Program-made: the position numbers and the translations under genes | Assembly: GCA_949289845.1 (NCBI GenBank) | Contig: CASEPN010000002.1 | Coordinates: forward strand, 62,001 to 126,000 | DNA length: 64,000 bases | Direction of reading: 5' to 3' | Source: an uncultured Bacillota bacterium | GTDB lineage: Bacteria > Bacillota_I > Bacilli_A > RFN20 > CAG-826 | In this document: piece by piece, positions 33,380-42,908 of the stretch | Position numbering within the stretch: position 1 is the stretch's first letter | Layout of the letters: each line of letters starts with the position of its first letter | Notes under the pieces: model-generated | The model's input: the letters and a program-made list of their open reading frames with translations, nothing else | Told to the model about the DNA's origin: nothing | Databases searched by the model: none

Positions 33380-34327
33380 ATGTTCGAGAAGACGAGGCGG
33401 CGCTTCTTCCTGGCGGCGTTCCTGCCGACGCTCCTTGGCGTGCTCCTTTCGCTTTCCTCGATCCTCGGGGCGGTCTTCTATTTGAACGAGCGCGACTTCC
33501 TGATGAGCGCCCAGGAGTCCTTGGAAAGGCTTGCCAGCGATTTCCGCTTCTCGGTGTCCCTGGTAAGGAGCTCCGTGTCTTCCTTGGAAAGAAACTCCGA
33601 CATTCTCGGCTATCTTTCCGGAAATTTGAATTTCCTGTCCGGCGCCCAGAACGCGCTCAGCCAGAAGCAGGGGAGCGCCCGCCACCTGATGGGGGTGGCG
33701 CTATACCCCGCCAAGGAGGGACTCTCGCCCATCAGCAGCTATTCCTTGAGCGGCATCGCCTCCCAGGAGGAGATGCTTTCCCTTCCCGAGGTCTCTTCCC
33801 TCGCCCCCGGGGAAAGCATCCTCTTCATCCGGACGGAGGCGGGGCATGCCTCCTACTACTTCAGCTCCTACAGGGAGGAGGACGGGATCCTCACCCTCGC
33901 CGAGAGGATGGACCGGGGCGACGCCTATCTCGTCTCCGACTTCAAGACGGAAAGCGTCTACGAGGACTTCCTTTCCCTTTCCGGACTCTCGGACATGGGG
34001 GAGTGCGAGCTTTACCTCCACGACGGGGACCGTCTCCTCCAGTTCCTCGGGGGGAAGGAAAGGATCGAGGAGGAAGGGCTTGGGGCGGAACTTTCCTCGC
34101 GGGATGGGACGCTCGCCCTCTCGATGCCCCTCATGGACGGGGTGGATATGGTTTCTCGTATCGGGAAGGGGCCTCTTGTCGGGGAGAACCTCTGGATGCT
34201 CGCCGCCTATGTCCCGATCTCCCTTCTGTTCCTTCTCTTCGGGTTCTTGCTCGCGCGCGGTCTTTCCCGGAGGATCAGTGTCCCTCTGGGGGAGCTGAGC
34301 CGCCGGATGGCGGGGTTCGGGGAATAA
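33380..34327 (+). CDS. Kinase-less membrane sensor (YesM-like sensor module ending in HAMP)
   Basis: 315 aa. An N-terminal helix (about 9-32), an extracytoplasmic domain of about 235 residues, and a second helix (about 272-294) are followed by only about 20 residues, RGLSRRISVPLGELSRRMAG, which look like the first half of a HAMP domain. The protein then stops. No histidine-kinase, cyclase or methyl-accepting domain follows. The same plan forms the N-terminal half of the convergent kinase at 34275-35996, so this looks like a truncated paralogue or a dedicated receptor that works with it. Its 3' end overlaps the kinase gene by 53 bp. It is divergent from the binding-protein operon, which suggests a role in sugar sensing. 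Confidence 0.7.
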   Translation: MFEKTRRRFFLAAFLPTLLGVLLSLSSILGAVFYLNERDFLMSAQESLERLASDFRFSVSLVRSSVSSLERNSDILGYLSGNLNFLSGAQNALSQKQGSARHLMGVALYPAKEGLSPISSYSLSGIASQEEMLSLPEVSSLAPGESILFIRTEAGHASYYFSSYREEDGILTLAERMDRGDAYLVSDFKTESVYEDFLSLSGLSDMGECELYLHDGDRLLQFLGGKERIEEEGLGAELSSRDGTLALSMPLMDGVDMVSRIGKGPLVGENLWMLAAYVPISLLFLLFGFLLARGLSRRISVPLGELSRRMAGFGE

Positions 34328-35996
34328 GGATCCTGACCTTGGTGCCCTTCCCGGGCTCGCTTTCCACGGCGAGCTCGACCTCCTCCTTGTATTCGAGGTG
34401 GAGCCGTTCCTCGACGTTCTTGATCCCGAAGCCCCGGCGGGAGCCTTCGTTCCTCTTCCTTGCCTCCGCGGGGGAGAAGCCCGCCCCGTTGTCCTCGACC
34501 TCGAAGAGGATCCTCCCTTCGCCATAGGGAAGCGCCCGCACCTCGATCCGCCCCGCCGCCTCCTCGTTGGGGAAGGCGTACTTGACCGCGTTCTCGACGA
34601 AGGGCTGGAGGATGAGCTTGAGGGTGCGGCAACCCTCGACCGAAGGGTCCAGGCGCATCCCGTAGGTGAAGAGCCCTGGGTAGCGGCGGAGCTGGATCTC
34701 GAGGAAGTAGTGGACGATTTCCATCTCCTCCTTCACGGAGACGTACTTCGCCCCCTTGTGGAGGGAGAGGCGGTAGAAGTTGGCAAGGGCGATCGCGAAC
34801 TCCTCGATGTTCTTGTTGCCCCCGAGCTTGGCCATCCACGTGATGGTGTCCAGGACGTTATATAGGAAGTGGGGGTTGATCTGCATCTGGAGGGCGTCCA
34901 GCTCCAGCTGCCTCTGGCGGCTATAGTCCTGCTCCTGCTTCTCCATGAGCATCTGGATGCGCCCGATCATGTCGTAGTAGGAGTCGCTGAGGATGTCGAT
35001 CTCATCCTTCGGGCCTTTCCTTCTTTTCTTCGAAAGGTCGACCTTGCGGAGGTCGTCCTCCTTCAGTTCCTCGGCGATTTCCGCGGAAAGGTCGCGGATT
35101 GGCTTGGATATCTTGCGGAAGAGGTAGATAAGGACCCCGCCCATCGCGAGGGTGGCGAGAAGAAGCGCGGAGAGGACGCTGGCCTCGATCGGAAGGAAGA
35201 CGCCGTAGAGATACCCCCACGGGACGTAGCGCACGAGCTCCAGGACCTTGCCGTAACGGCTGACGAGGTCGAGCTCCGTCCGGACGAGGAAGAAGGTGCC
35301 TTCCTCCTCGCTCATCCTTTCGCCGCTTTCCGCCTCGGGGATGACCATGGGTGCGCTATCCCCCGCCCCGGCTTCCGCAAGGACAAACCCGTTCCGGTCG
35401 ACGAGGTAGTTCCTCGCGCCCTCCACCTCGTCCATCAGGAAGGAGGAGACGACCTCGTCCTTCACGAAGTAGAAGCCGGAGGTGCCTCCGCTATGGATCC
35501 CGAGGACGAGGGACGCGCCGCCCGGGGTGCCGTAGTTTCCAAGGACGATGAGCTTCCTCGCGTTCTCTTCAAGGAGGGAGATTTCCTCGCTCCCGAAGGA
35601 GAAGGCGCTCCCGTCGGGGGAGAGGAACTCGTCGTCGAGGGCGAGGGACATCCCCTGGTAGAGCTCCTCGTTTGGCCCGGCGGCGTTCCATAGGGAAAGA
35701 AGGCCCGCGTCCTTGTCCTCGCATCTCCTGAGGTATTCGGCGTTTTCCTCCGACTGGATGTTCTGCGAGAGGGAGGCGACGTCGAAGAAGACGTTCGAGA
35801 GGGAGCGGTCGATCGCCGAGGCCCTTTCCTCGCTTCTCGCGATTGTCTCCCGGGGAATGGTCAGGTTCCGGTATATCTCGAAGAAGCCGAGGGAAATGAG
35901 GAAGGATGCGCCGAAGAGGGCCAGGAGCGCCCACGAGGCGCTTCTGGCCAGGGTGGTGGTTTCCTTGCCCCTCTTAGTTCCCGTCCTTCCTTTCAT
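34275..35996 (-). CDS. YesM-family sensor histidine kinase
   Basis: 573 aa. TM1 (about 20-42), an external sensor of about 230 residues, TM2 (about 275-298), HAMP (YLFRKISKPIRDLSAEIA), a short coiled coil (EKQEQDYSRQRQLELDALQ), then the HisKA_7TM/His_kinase block QINPHFLYNVLDTI with the phosphorylated His near residue 376, and an HATPase domain with LILQPFVENAVKYAF (N box), VEDNGAGFS (G1) and GFGIKNVEERL (G2). YesM-type kinases act with AraC-type YesN regulators to control polysaccharide-utilisation genes. Its start lies inside the end of the response-regulator gene (23-bp overlap), so the pair is cotranscribed. Confidence 0.93.
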   Translation of the reverse strand: MKGRTGTKRGKETTTLARSASWALLALFGASFLISLGFFEIYRNLTIPRETIARSEERASAIDRSLSNVFFDVASLSQNIQSEENAEYLRRCEDKDAGLLSLWNAAGPNEELYQGMSLALDDEFLSPDGSAFSFGSEEISLLEENARKLIVLGNYGTPGGASLVLGIHSGGTSGFYFVKDEVVSSFLMDEVEGARNYLVDRNGFVLAEAGAGDSAPMVIPEAESGERMSEEEGTFFLVRTELDLVSRYGKVLELVRYVPWGYLYGVFLPIEASVLSALLLATLAMGGVLIYLFRKISKPIRDLSAEIAEELKEDDLRKVDLSKKRRKGPKDEIDILSDSYYDMIGRIQMLMEKQEQDYSRQRQLELDALQMQINPHFLYNVLDTITWMAKLGGNKNIEEFAIALANFYRLSLHKGAKYVSVKEEMEIVHYFLEIQLRRYPGLFTYGMRLDPSVEGCRTLKLILQPFVENAVKYAFPNEEAAGRIEVRALPYGEGRILFEVEDNGAGFSPAEARKRNEGSRRGFGIKNVEERLHLEYKEEVELAVESEPGKGTKVRILIPRTPPSGGSAPPEGH

Positions 35997-37221
35997 TTTC
36001 CCCCTTCATGTACTGGCTCGGAGTCTTCCCTGTCTGCTTCTTGAACACTTCCGTGAAGTACTTCTCGTCCCCATATCCTACCTTGTAGGCGACCTCGTTC
36101 ACCCGGTATTTGCCTGAGCGGAGGAGGGTCTCCGCCTCGCGGATCCTTGTCTTCGTGAGCAGGGAGTTGAACGTCGTCCTGAGCTCCCTCTGGATCAGGT
36201 GCATGAGATAGCTCGGGGAGACGTTCAGCCTTTCCGCGACGAGGGAGACGGAAAGGGGCTTCATGTATTCCTTGTCGATGATCTCGACCGCGCGGATGAG
36301 GTTGGGGGTGTAGCGCGAGCTGGCCTCGTTATGGATCTGCACGCTGTTGACGAACTTCATGAGGCCGTTGGTGGCGACGCTTTTCGCCTCCTCGTACGCC
36401 TCATGGACGTGGAGGGCGCCTTCGAAGGGGGCGCTGATGCCGATGGAGCAGGTGAGCTTCGTCCTTTTCTCGTACCTTTCGAGCGTCCGCTGGATCGCCT
36501 TCTCGAGGCGCTCGATGTCCTTGGTTCCCGCGATGAGCGCAAGTTTCTGATGATAGATGCCGGATGTGCAGGGGATTTCCGAAACACGGAAGGAATCCTC
36601 GATCTCTTCCTCGAGGTAGCTGAGCTCCTCCTGGTCCTCCTTGGTAGGCTCGTCGAGGATGCCGATGAGGAAGCGTCCTTCCTGGACGGCGGGAAGGCCA
36701 AGGGCGTGGGCCTGGCGCTCGATCTCAGGGAGGGCGTCCAGGGACTCGAGCCGGATGAGCGAGCGGACGAGCTTCCTCTTCATCTCCTCCCTCGAGGTCT
36801 GGAGGACGCCCCTGGCGAGGAGGGACCTTTCCTTCTCCTCGAGGCGGGAGCAGGACTTCAGCACCGCGTCGATGAGCTGTTCGTTGGAGACGGGCTTGAG
36901 GAGGTAGGAGGCGACGTTCGCCTCGATCGCCGTGCGGGCGTATTCGAACTCCCCGTAGCCGGAAAGGATGATGATCTCGCTCTCGTTGCCCCTTTCGCGA
37001 AGCGCCTTGATCATCTCCGCCCCGTCCATCCGGGGCATCTTGAGGTCGCTCAGGATGATGTCGGGCTTAAGCTCGAGGGCCTTCTGGAAGCCTTCCTCGC
37101 CGTTCCTGGCCTCGCCGACGATGGAGATGCCGTGCTTGTCCCAGGGTATCGTCGTCTTCAGGCCAAGCCGCGCGAGCGGCTCGTCTTCCACGATGAGCAT
37201 GGTCCTTTTCATCTCTTCCAT
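35974..37221 (-). CDS. YesN-type response regulator with AraC-family DNA-binding domain
   Basis: 415 aa. Receiver domain: acidic pair in LIVEDEP, phospho-acceptor Asp59 in IILSDLKMPRMDG, Thr/Ser in LSGYGEF and Lys109 in LLKPVS. A middle region of about 180 residues follows, and the C-terminal double helix-turn-helix has SVSLVAERLNVSPSYL and VNEVAYKVGYGDEKYF...TGKTPSQYM. I chose ATG 37221 with GGGAGG six nucleotides upstream instead of a TTG 15 nt earlier. Together with the YesM-like kinase it should activate the surrounding sugar genes when the substrate is present; likely targets are the binding-protein operon and the beta-helix lipoproteins. Confidence 0.94.
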   Translation of the reverse strand: MEEMKRTMLIVEDEPLARLGLKTTIPWDKHGISIVGEARNGEEGFQKALELKPDIILSDLKMPRMDGAEMIKALRERGNESEIIILSGYGEFEYARTAIEANVASYLLKPVSNEQLIDAVLKSCSRLEEKERSLLARGVLQTSREEMKRKLVRSLIRLESLDALPEIERQAHALGLPAVQEGRFLIGILDEPTKEDQEELSYLEEEIEDSFRVSEIPCTSGIYHQKLALIAGTKDIERLEKAIQRTLERYEKRTKLTCSIGISAPFEGALHVHEAYEEAKSVATNGLMKFVNSVQIHNEASSRYTPNLIRAVEIIDKEYMKPLSVSLVAERLNVSPSYLMHLIQRELRTTFNSLLTKTRIREAETLLRSGKYRVNEVAYKVGYGDEKYFTEVFKKQTGKTPSQYMKGENERKDGN

Positions 37222-37240
37222 GATAGCCTCCCTCAACGGA

Positions 37241-37267
37241 GAAAGCCGGCCCCACGAGGGGGCCGGC
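37241..37267 (-). terminator. Terminator between the surface protein and the regulator genes
   Basis: On the minus strand GCCGGCCCC and GGGGCCGGC form a 9-bp stem with a 5-nt loop, followed by TTTC. It ends the upstream surface-protein transcript; the regulator pair must have its own promoter or depend on read-through. Confidence 0.85.
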
Positions 37268-37284
37268 AGGTAGTCGCAGTTCGT

Positions 37285-40245
37285 CTACTTCTTCTTGCGG
37301 AGCAGGAAGAACCAGACAAGGAAGCCGATGACGGCGACGCCGGCGATGGCGCCGATGACGATGCCGGCGATGGCGCCAGGCTCAAGGCCGGCAGGCTCGT
37401 CGACCGGGTCGCTGGGCCCGGGCTCGCTCGCGCTGGCGCCGGGCTCGCTGGTGCTCGGTGTGGACGCGGACCCGCTATCGTCAGGGTCCACGGGCGAGGA
37501 AGCCTCGCTGACGGTGATGGTGATGGACTCGATGGTCTCGTTCCCGAACTCGTCCGTCGCAGTGACGGTGACCGTGTAGTCGCCCGCCTTCTCCGCGACG
37601 AAGGAATTATTCTCAGCCTCAATCACCTCGAAGGTGTCGCCGGAGCCGTAGGTTACCTCGATGTCGAGGAGGATATCCTCGGAGGCGGTCGTCTCGTCCT
37701 CGGCGAGGACGGTGAAGGAGACGGTGTCCCCGACCTCGTAGTTGCTGGCCTCAGGAGCGATCGTGACGGTCGGGCCGGTGAAGTCGGTCACCATGCCGGA
37801 GAGCTCGCCGACATAGCGCCCGCTGAGCCCGTCGGTGCGGACGAGGCTCATCTCCTCGATGGTGAAGGCGCAGGGGGAGGAGGCATAGGCCGCATCCCCG
37901 CCGTGGAGGTGGATGTTGGTGAGCTTGCCGTAGGCGATGCCGCTCTTGGCGAGGTCGATCTCGAGGACGTTCTCGCCTTCCTCAAGGCCCATGCCGATCG
38001 CGGAGCCGTCCGTGCCTTTGAGCTGGCCGGCGTTGAAGTAGAGGGTCTGGGCGGCCTCGCCCTTGGCCTGGAACTCGATCCGGAAGCCGACGAGCGCGTT
38101 CTCGCGGGCGGTGTCGCTATGGATCTTCAGGCGGAGAATGTCGCCCTGGTTCTTCACGTCGTAGCCGGAGATATAGGCGTAATCGCCGCCCATGCTGACC
38201 GAGAGGGGCTCGCTGAGGAGCGACTGGGTTTCCGTAGAGGCCAGGCGCGTCTCATAGGCGGCAAGGGAGATGTTCCCGGTGGTCGGCAGACCCTCGATAT
38301 CGTTGAAATGACCATGGTAATGCGCGGCTTTCGTGATATCGAATCCGGACTTCTCAAGGTCGATCTCCAGGGTGATGGTCTCGCCCTCGGCGATGGCCTG
38401 GGGCTCGAGCGCGGTCCCGTCCTTCCCGATGAGGGCGCCGTCCTTGAGGTACTTGCTCGTAAGGCCTTCCTGCTCGATGGCGACGTTGGAGGTGTCGCCG
38501 CCCCCGGCCCCGCCGGTGATCTCGAGGGTGAGGATCCTGGCCTTCTCGGAGACGTAGCCGATGTAGAGGTAGCCTCCGGCAGGAGAGCCGGGCGCTCCGA
38601 TCGAGGACTTCTCGCCAAGCTCAGGGGCGGCCGCGTCGGCGAAGAAGATGGAGTCGATGAGGATCTGGCCTTTGGTGTGGCTCCAGTAGAGGTTAATCTC
38701 TCCGTTGACGTTCTCTTTCTTGAGGCTGTCGTTCTCGTTGGTGGAGAACACCATCCAGGTGTAGTCGTTCTCATCGACCGTGCTGAAGTCCGCGGTCGGA
38801 TAGCCGTAGTCGGCGATGCCGCTCTTGTAGTAGGTCTCTCCGGTGTTGCCGCCGACCCTGAAGCGGAAATTATTGAAGTCCGCCCCGTCCTCGGCCTTCG
38901 CGACCACGACCATGTAGTCCTTGGGCTCGGGGTTCTTGGCGCCGATGAAGAAGTTGGAATAGGAGCCGTTCGTCGCGGGGAGCACCATGTTATGGCCGTC
39001 GAAGCTCACCCCTTCCGCGTCGTTCCAGTTGACGACATAGTCGATGCCGTGGGCTACGAGCTCATCGGGGGCGTTGTTATAGGCGGTCGGCCATCCGCCC
39101 TTCGAGTAGCTGAACTCGAAGTCGTTCAGATAGCTCGCGGTGGAGAGGTCGATCGAAGGGGCGTAGGGGTAGGCGACCCTGCTCTGCAGGTTGGAGGCGT
39201 ACCAGGTCCGGATGTCCATCTCGGTCGTGCTGGTGAGAAGGATGCCAGCGTACTCGCCCGTGATGCCGGAGAGCTCGTGGTCAATCGCTACGTCCACGTA
39301 GTCGGTGGAGGAGGTGGGGACGGGCTCGCCGTTTTGGTCCTTGAGGCTCGCCCAGGGGACTGCGGTCCCGGCGGTTCCGTCCGCGGCGACGAGAGCGAGG
39401 GAAGCCCCGCTGAAGTCCCCGCGGATCCTAAGGACCGTGGAGTCGAAGCCGAGAGCCTCGCCATAGGCGTACTTGTAGCTGGCCCCGTCCTTGAGGGTGA
39501 CGTAGCGCTGGACGGCCTCCGTCCCGTCGCCAGGACCGCCCCAGTAGGCGCCCGCGGGAGTGCCGGCCTCGTGCTTGAAGTCGTCGAGGAGGGTGCTCGA
39601 TCCGCCGGCGTCGACGTACTCGACCTTGCGGATGCGGAGGGATCCCGTCGTGGACTCGGTCGTCCAGAGGGCGAAGCCGCCGGCCCCGTTCCTGACAAGC
39701 ATCTCGGGGTGGCCGGCGTAGGCCATCTCGCCGAAGGAGTTCGCGTAGTTGATGGTCACGCTCGTCCAGGTTTCGCGCTCGATGGTGTCGTTAGCGGTTC
39801 CGAAGTCGTCCTGGGTCTCGTTCAAGGGGACCCCGGACTCGCTCCAGGCGTCGACGCTCGTGGCGGCCGCGAACCCGCGGGCGCTGAAGGCCACCTTCGA
39901 GAGGTCGACCTCCTCGCTCAGCCAGATCTCGAAGCGGATCGCCCCGTTTTGCTTCTCGGGCTGAGAGCTGTAGCGGTAGATGGCTCCGTCCGGGCTATGC
40001 GAGGTGAGCGCGAGGCTGGCCTCGATGTAGCTGAACTCGCTGTCGATGGCGCCTCCTTCGAGCGTGCGCCTCTCGTCGTCATCGTAGAGCTCGTCGACCA
40101 TCTGGTCCTGGTCCTCGTCGTAGGTCCAGGACGGGGCGGGGTCGCCGGTTGCGGCCTTGGCCGCGAGAGGGGTTTCGGCGGCGCTTCCGACAAGGCCTAT
40201 GAAGGCCATGGCGGTCACGAGGCCGAAGATGAACTTCTTCTCCAT
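37285..40245 (-). CDS. Large membrane-anchored surface protein with carbohydrate-binding-like domains
   Basis: 986 aa. An N-terminal signal peptide (cleavage near AKAATG) is followed by several jelly-roll-like segments rich in Gly, Thr and Tyr (for example GSLRIRKVEYVDAGG and GAIRFEIWLSEEVDLSKV), then an Ig/PKD-like domain (about 840-935, ending DYTVTVTATDEFGNE). A Ser/Pro/Gly/Glu spacer and a C-terminal membrane helix with a KKK tail (GAIAGVAVIGFLVWFFLLRKKK region, about 963-986) follow. There is no catalytic motif and no LPxTG. AAAGGAGG precedes the ATG. It lies between the beta-helix lipoproteins and the regulator, so I infer that it binds the glucan at the cell surface. Calling the domains CBM-like is based on pattern only. 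Confidence 0.65.
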   Translation of the reverse strand: MEKKFIFGLVTAMAFIGLVGSAAETPLAAKAATGDPAPSWTYDEDQDQMVDELYDDDERRTLEGGAIDSEFSYIEASLALTSHSPDGAIYRYSSQPEKQNGAIRFEIWLSEEVDLSKVAFSARGFAAATSVDAWSESGVPLNETQDDFGTANDTIERETWTSVTINYANSFGEMAYAGHPEMLVRNGAGGFALWTTESTTGSLRIRKVEYVDAGGSSTLLDDFKHEAGTPAGAYWGGPGDGTEAVQRYVTLKDGASYKYAYGEALGFDSTVLRIRGDFSGASLALVAADGTAGTAVPWASLKDQNGEPVPTSSTDYVDVAIDHELSGITGEYAGILLTSTTEMDIRTWYASNLQSRVAYPYAPSIDLSTASYLNDFEFSYSKGGWPTAYNNAPDELVAHGIDYVVNWNDAEGVSFDGHNMVLPATNGSYSNFFIGAKNPEPKDYMVVVAKAEDGADFNNFRFRVGGNTGETYYKSGIADYGYPTADFSTVDENDYTWMVFSTNENDSLKKENVNGEINLYWSHTKGQILIDSIFFADAAAPELGEKSSIGAPGSPAGGYLYIGYVSEKARILTLEITGGAGGGDTSNVAIEQEGLTSKYLKDGALIGKDGTALEPQAIAEGETITLEIDLEKSGFDITKAAHYHGHFNDIEGLPTTGNISLAAYETRLASTETQSLLSEPLSVSMGGDYAYISGYDVKNQGDILRLKIHSDTARENALVGFRIEFQAKGEAAQTLYFNAGQLKGTDGSAIGMGLEEGENVLEIDLAKSGIAYGKLTNIHLHGGDAAYASSPCAFTIEEMSLVRTDGLSGRYVGELSGMVTDFTGPTVTIAPEASNYEVGDTVSFTVLAEDETTASEDILLDIEVTYGSGDTFEVIEAENNSFVAEKAGDYTVTVTATDEFGNETIESITITVSEASSPVDPDDSGSASTPSTSEPGASASEPGPSDPVDEPAGLEPGAIAGIVIGAIAGVAVIGFLVWFFLLRKKK

Positions 40246-40264
40246 GGGGTCCTCCTTTCCAGAA

Positions 40265-42838
40265 TCAATTGGAGCCGAACACGTAGATCTCGCTCAGCTG
40301 GGCGCCATACCCGCCGGCGATGTCGTTCGCGGAGATGTCCAGGCGCAAGTAGCGCATCCGGACGGGCTCCGCGAGCTCGATGGTGACTTTGTTCCCCTGC
40401 TGGGGGTCGAAGAGGTAGTCCTGTTCCTCGAGGAAGGTGTCGAACTTGACGTCGTTCCCGTAGGGGATGTCCTGGGCGGAGCCGCTGAAGGCGATCTTCT
40501 GGGTCCTTGCGTTCCACATGAGGGAGTTGGGGAGGTTGAGGGCGATGACGCGGACCTCGTACACCGTCCCGAGGTCAAGGACGATGTGCGCGGGGAAGCC
40601 GTCCGATTCATAGTAGGAGGTGCCGTTGGGATCCCCGTCGGTGAGACGGTTGGGGGTGTAGACGTCGGAGTAGGGGGTGCTGTCGACGATCGGCTTGTTG
40701 TAGGAGAGGGAGGGTCCGTAGAGCTCGAGGGACCCGAAGGAGAGGCGATCGATCTGGAAGTACTCGTCCTCGACCATGTAGATGCGGAACTGGAGGGCCT
40801 CCACGGTCATCGCGGAGATGGCGATCTCGATGGCGTTCCCTTGCTTGGGGGAGAGGGCGTAGGTGGTGAGGTTCTGGGCGTTCCTGAAGCCGGGGTCGCC
40901 TTCCCTCCTCGCCCTCGTGTTGATCTGGTACTGGTAGCTGTAGTCGTTGTCGGCGGAACCCATGAGGCGGATGTTCCCGACGTAGACGGGCTCGGTGAAC
41001 TCGATGGTGAGGGCGAGGAACTCGTCCTCCTCGTCCTGGTCGTAGGCAAGGGAGGTGAAGACGGTCGCCTGGTCGCCGTCGAAGAGGTTGCTTATCGGGG
41101 CGTTTGGATCTTCGTAGGAGCCGGAGCCATCGTCGGCAGGGTCGTTGAAGAGCTTCCCGGTGCCGTGGGTGAGGGCGGCGGAGCTCACTTCGTAGTCGAT
41201 CGGCGTCCCGAGATACTGGAGGTCGCCCTTGAGCACGGCGAAGTCCGGGACGAGAACCGCTTCCTGGTCGATGCCCTCGACATGGGTCTTCTCGACCTCG
41301 TCCCCGAGCTCGCCCAGGTCGTAGGGATAGGGGAGGTTCGCCCCGGTGGCCGTTCCTCCCTTGATGGAGACGTTCTCGACGTTCGAGCCTTCCTGGAGGC
41401 GGAGGGAGGAGGCGTCCTTCGCCTCGACGTCCCCGATCTGGATGTTCTCGAACGTGACGTTCCTCATGACGGCCCCGGTGGCGAGGTCGCCCCTCACGCG
41501 CGTGATCGCGGTGTCCGGGACGTCTTGGAAGAGGACGTTCCTGACGGTGACCCCGTCCACGTCCCCGAGGTCCTCGTTCACGGACCAGTCGGCGTTGTAC
41601 TCGATCGAAAGGTCGATGAGGTAGTCGTTTATCCCGTCGTTCCGGTTGTCCCCGAGCATCTCGCCGTGCTCGACGGTGATGTTCTCGTAGAGGACGTTGG
41701 AAACCTGCGCCCTGTCGGCGTTATGGAGGGAGACGACGGCCTTGTGGTAGTTGTGGACCACGGTGATGTCGCGGAACGTGATGTTCCTCATGACGTCGCC
41801 GTTGGCCTCGTAGCCGACTTCCATCGACTGGGCGAGGTCGGTCCAGACGTTCACCTGGGAGAAAGAGACCCTTTCGGAGCTATGGCCGTCGTTGTCCTTG
41901 ACGACGAGGGAGTCGTCCCAGGTGCGGACGTAGCCGCCCGTCACCTCGACGTCGCGGGAGCCTTGGACGGAAATGCCGTCCCCGTTGGGCCGCGCGGTGA
42001 TGATCTTGACGTTCTCCATCGTCACGTGGTCGCAGTTATAGAGGGTGACCGCCCAGCCGGCCGGGTCGGCGAGGATGATGCCCTCGATCCGGAGGTTCTT
42101 CCCAGCGCGGAACTCGATGGGGCAGGTGTTGTCGCCCTCCCCGTCCCTGCTGTAGGTCTCGCCGGAAAGGACGCCCCGCCCGCGGATGGTGATGTCGTCG
42201 AGAAGCTCGGTCCGGATGTTTCCGAAGACGTAGGCGCCGCCGGAAAGATAGAGGGTGTCCCCTTCCTCGAGGGGGATGGCGCCCGCGTCATAGACGCCGG
42301 GGCCGATGTAGACGACTCCTTCGTCCCCTTCCTCAGGGACATCTTCCTCAAGGGGGTTGGCGAAGAGCTGGACGGCGGTCTTGGGATCGCCGTTGATCTC
42401 GATGACGTAGTTGTTGGGCTGCTCGAGGTCGAAGGAGACGACGTTCCCTTCGATCGTGGGCTCGATCCCATACGCTAGGGGGGAGACGCTCGCCGACTCG
42501 ACCGCCTCGGGGAAGGTCATCGACACGTGCGCCCGCCCCTCGAAGTCGAAGTAGCTATAGGGGGACATCCGGTAGTCGTTGGACCAGCTGAACGTCCGCC
42601 CGTCGTTGACCCTCGTCTCGTAGACGAAGAGCTCCTGGCCCTCCACCTCGATCGCCACCTGCTCGGAGGTGTGCATGATGGAGGGGCCTTCGTAGGTGAC
42701 GATCCTCGTCTTCTGGATCTTCTCGGACACAGGCGGTTCCGAGGAACTGGAAGAAGTGGTGACGGCCTCCTCCGGCCCGCAGGAGGCGAGGAGGAGTGCG
42801 CCGGCAAGAAGCCCGGCGGCTAATATGCGCTTCATCAT
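40265..42838 (-). CDS. Beta-helix lipoprotein with discoidin-like C-terminus (GH28/GH49-like)
   Basis: 857 aa. Lipobox LLLASC (Cys20) and a short Ser linker. A beta-sandwich region (about 50-160) is followed by a right-handed parallel beta-helix (about 165-470) whose turns are visible as repeated 'ITI.G.G', 'NVKII', 'NITFRDI' motifs. Candidate catalytic acids lie in ARPNGDGISV and RTWDDSLVV; this NGDGI...DDS spacing is shared with the next protein and recalls GH28 and GH49 enzymes. Two F5/8-type (discoidin, CBM32-like) modules follow, marked by SNLFDGDQATVFT and NRLTDGDPNGTSYYES. Start taken at ATG 42838: CATAAT lies 7 nt upstream. The substrate is not certain; the GH65 genes nearby suggest an alpha-glucan such as dextran. 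Confidence 0.7.
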   Translation of the reverse strand: MMKRILAAGLLAGALLLASCGPEEAVTTSSSSSEPPVSEKIQKTRIVTYEGPSIMHTSEQVAIEVEGQELFVYETRVNDGRTFSWSNDYRMSPYSYFDFEGRAHVSMTFPEAVESASVSPLAYGIEPTIEGNVVSFDLEQPNNYVIEINGDPKTAVQLFANPLEEDVPEEGDEGVVYIGPGVYDAGAIPLEEGDTLYLSGGAYVFGNIRTELLDDITIRGRGVLSGETYSRDGEGDNTCPIEFRAGKNLRIEGIILADPAGWAVTLYNCDHVTMENVKIITARPNGDGISVQGSRDVEVTGGYVRTWDDSLVVKDNDGHSSERVSFSQVNVWTDLAQSMEVGYEANGDVMRNITFRDITVVHNYHKAVVSLHNADRAQVSNVLYENITVEHGEMLGDNRNDGINDYLIDLSIEYNADWSVNEDLGDVDGVTVRNVLFQDVPDTAITRVRGDLATGAVMRNVTFENIQIGDVEAKDASSLRLQEGSNVENVSIKGGTATGANLPYPYDLGELGDEVEKTHVEGIDQEAVLVPDFAVLKGDLQYLGTPIDYEVSSAALTHGTGKLFNDPADDGSGSYEDPNAPISNLFDGDQATVFTSLAYDQDEEDEFLALTIEFTEPVYVGNIRLMGSADNDYSYQYQINTRARREGDPGFRNAQNLTTYALSPKQGNAIEIAISAMTVEALQFRIYMVEDEYFQIDRLSFGSLELYGPSLSYNKPIVDSTPYSDVYTPNRLTDGDPNGTSYYESDGFPAHIVLDLGTVYEVRVIALNLPNSLMWNARTQKIAFSGSAQDIPYGNDVKFDTFLEEQDYLFDPQQGNKVTIELAEPVRMRYLRLDISANDIAGGYGAQLSEIYVFGSN

Positions 42839-42845
42839 GCTTCCG

Positions 42846-42851
42846 ATTATG
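42846..42851 (-). promoter_or_regulatory. -10 box (CATAAT) of the beta-helix/surface-protein unit
   Basis: On the minus strand CATAAT ends 7 nt before ATG 42838, directly after a terminator hairpin. It matches the leaderless arrangement seen elsewhere in the window. Confidence 0.4.
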
Positions 42852-42882
42852 GAAAGGCCCCCTTCCCGGCCTAGAAGGGGGC
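42851..42882 (-). terminator. Terminator between the two beta-helix lipoprotein genes
   Basis: GCCCCCTTC and GAAGGGGGC form a 9-bp stem on the minus strand, followed by CTTTCC. The poor T-run suggests partial read-through. Confidence 0.65.
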
Positions 42883-42908
42883 ACTGCAAGATGAGGGGGT
42901 GAACCTGC

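Noticed and set aside
36199-40386. A 4.2-kb uninterrupted open frame on the plus strand, antisense to the response regulator and the surface protein
   Set aside because: Its translation is repetitive Gly/Val/Asp/Arg sequence expected from reading high-GC codons backwards. The opposite strand has clear domains, a signal peptide, ribosome sites and a terminator.
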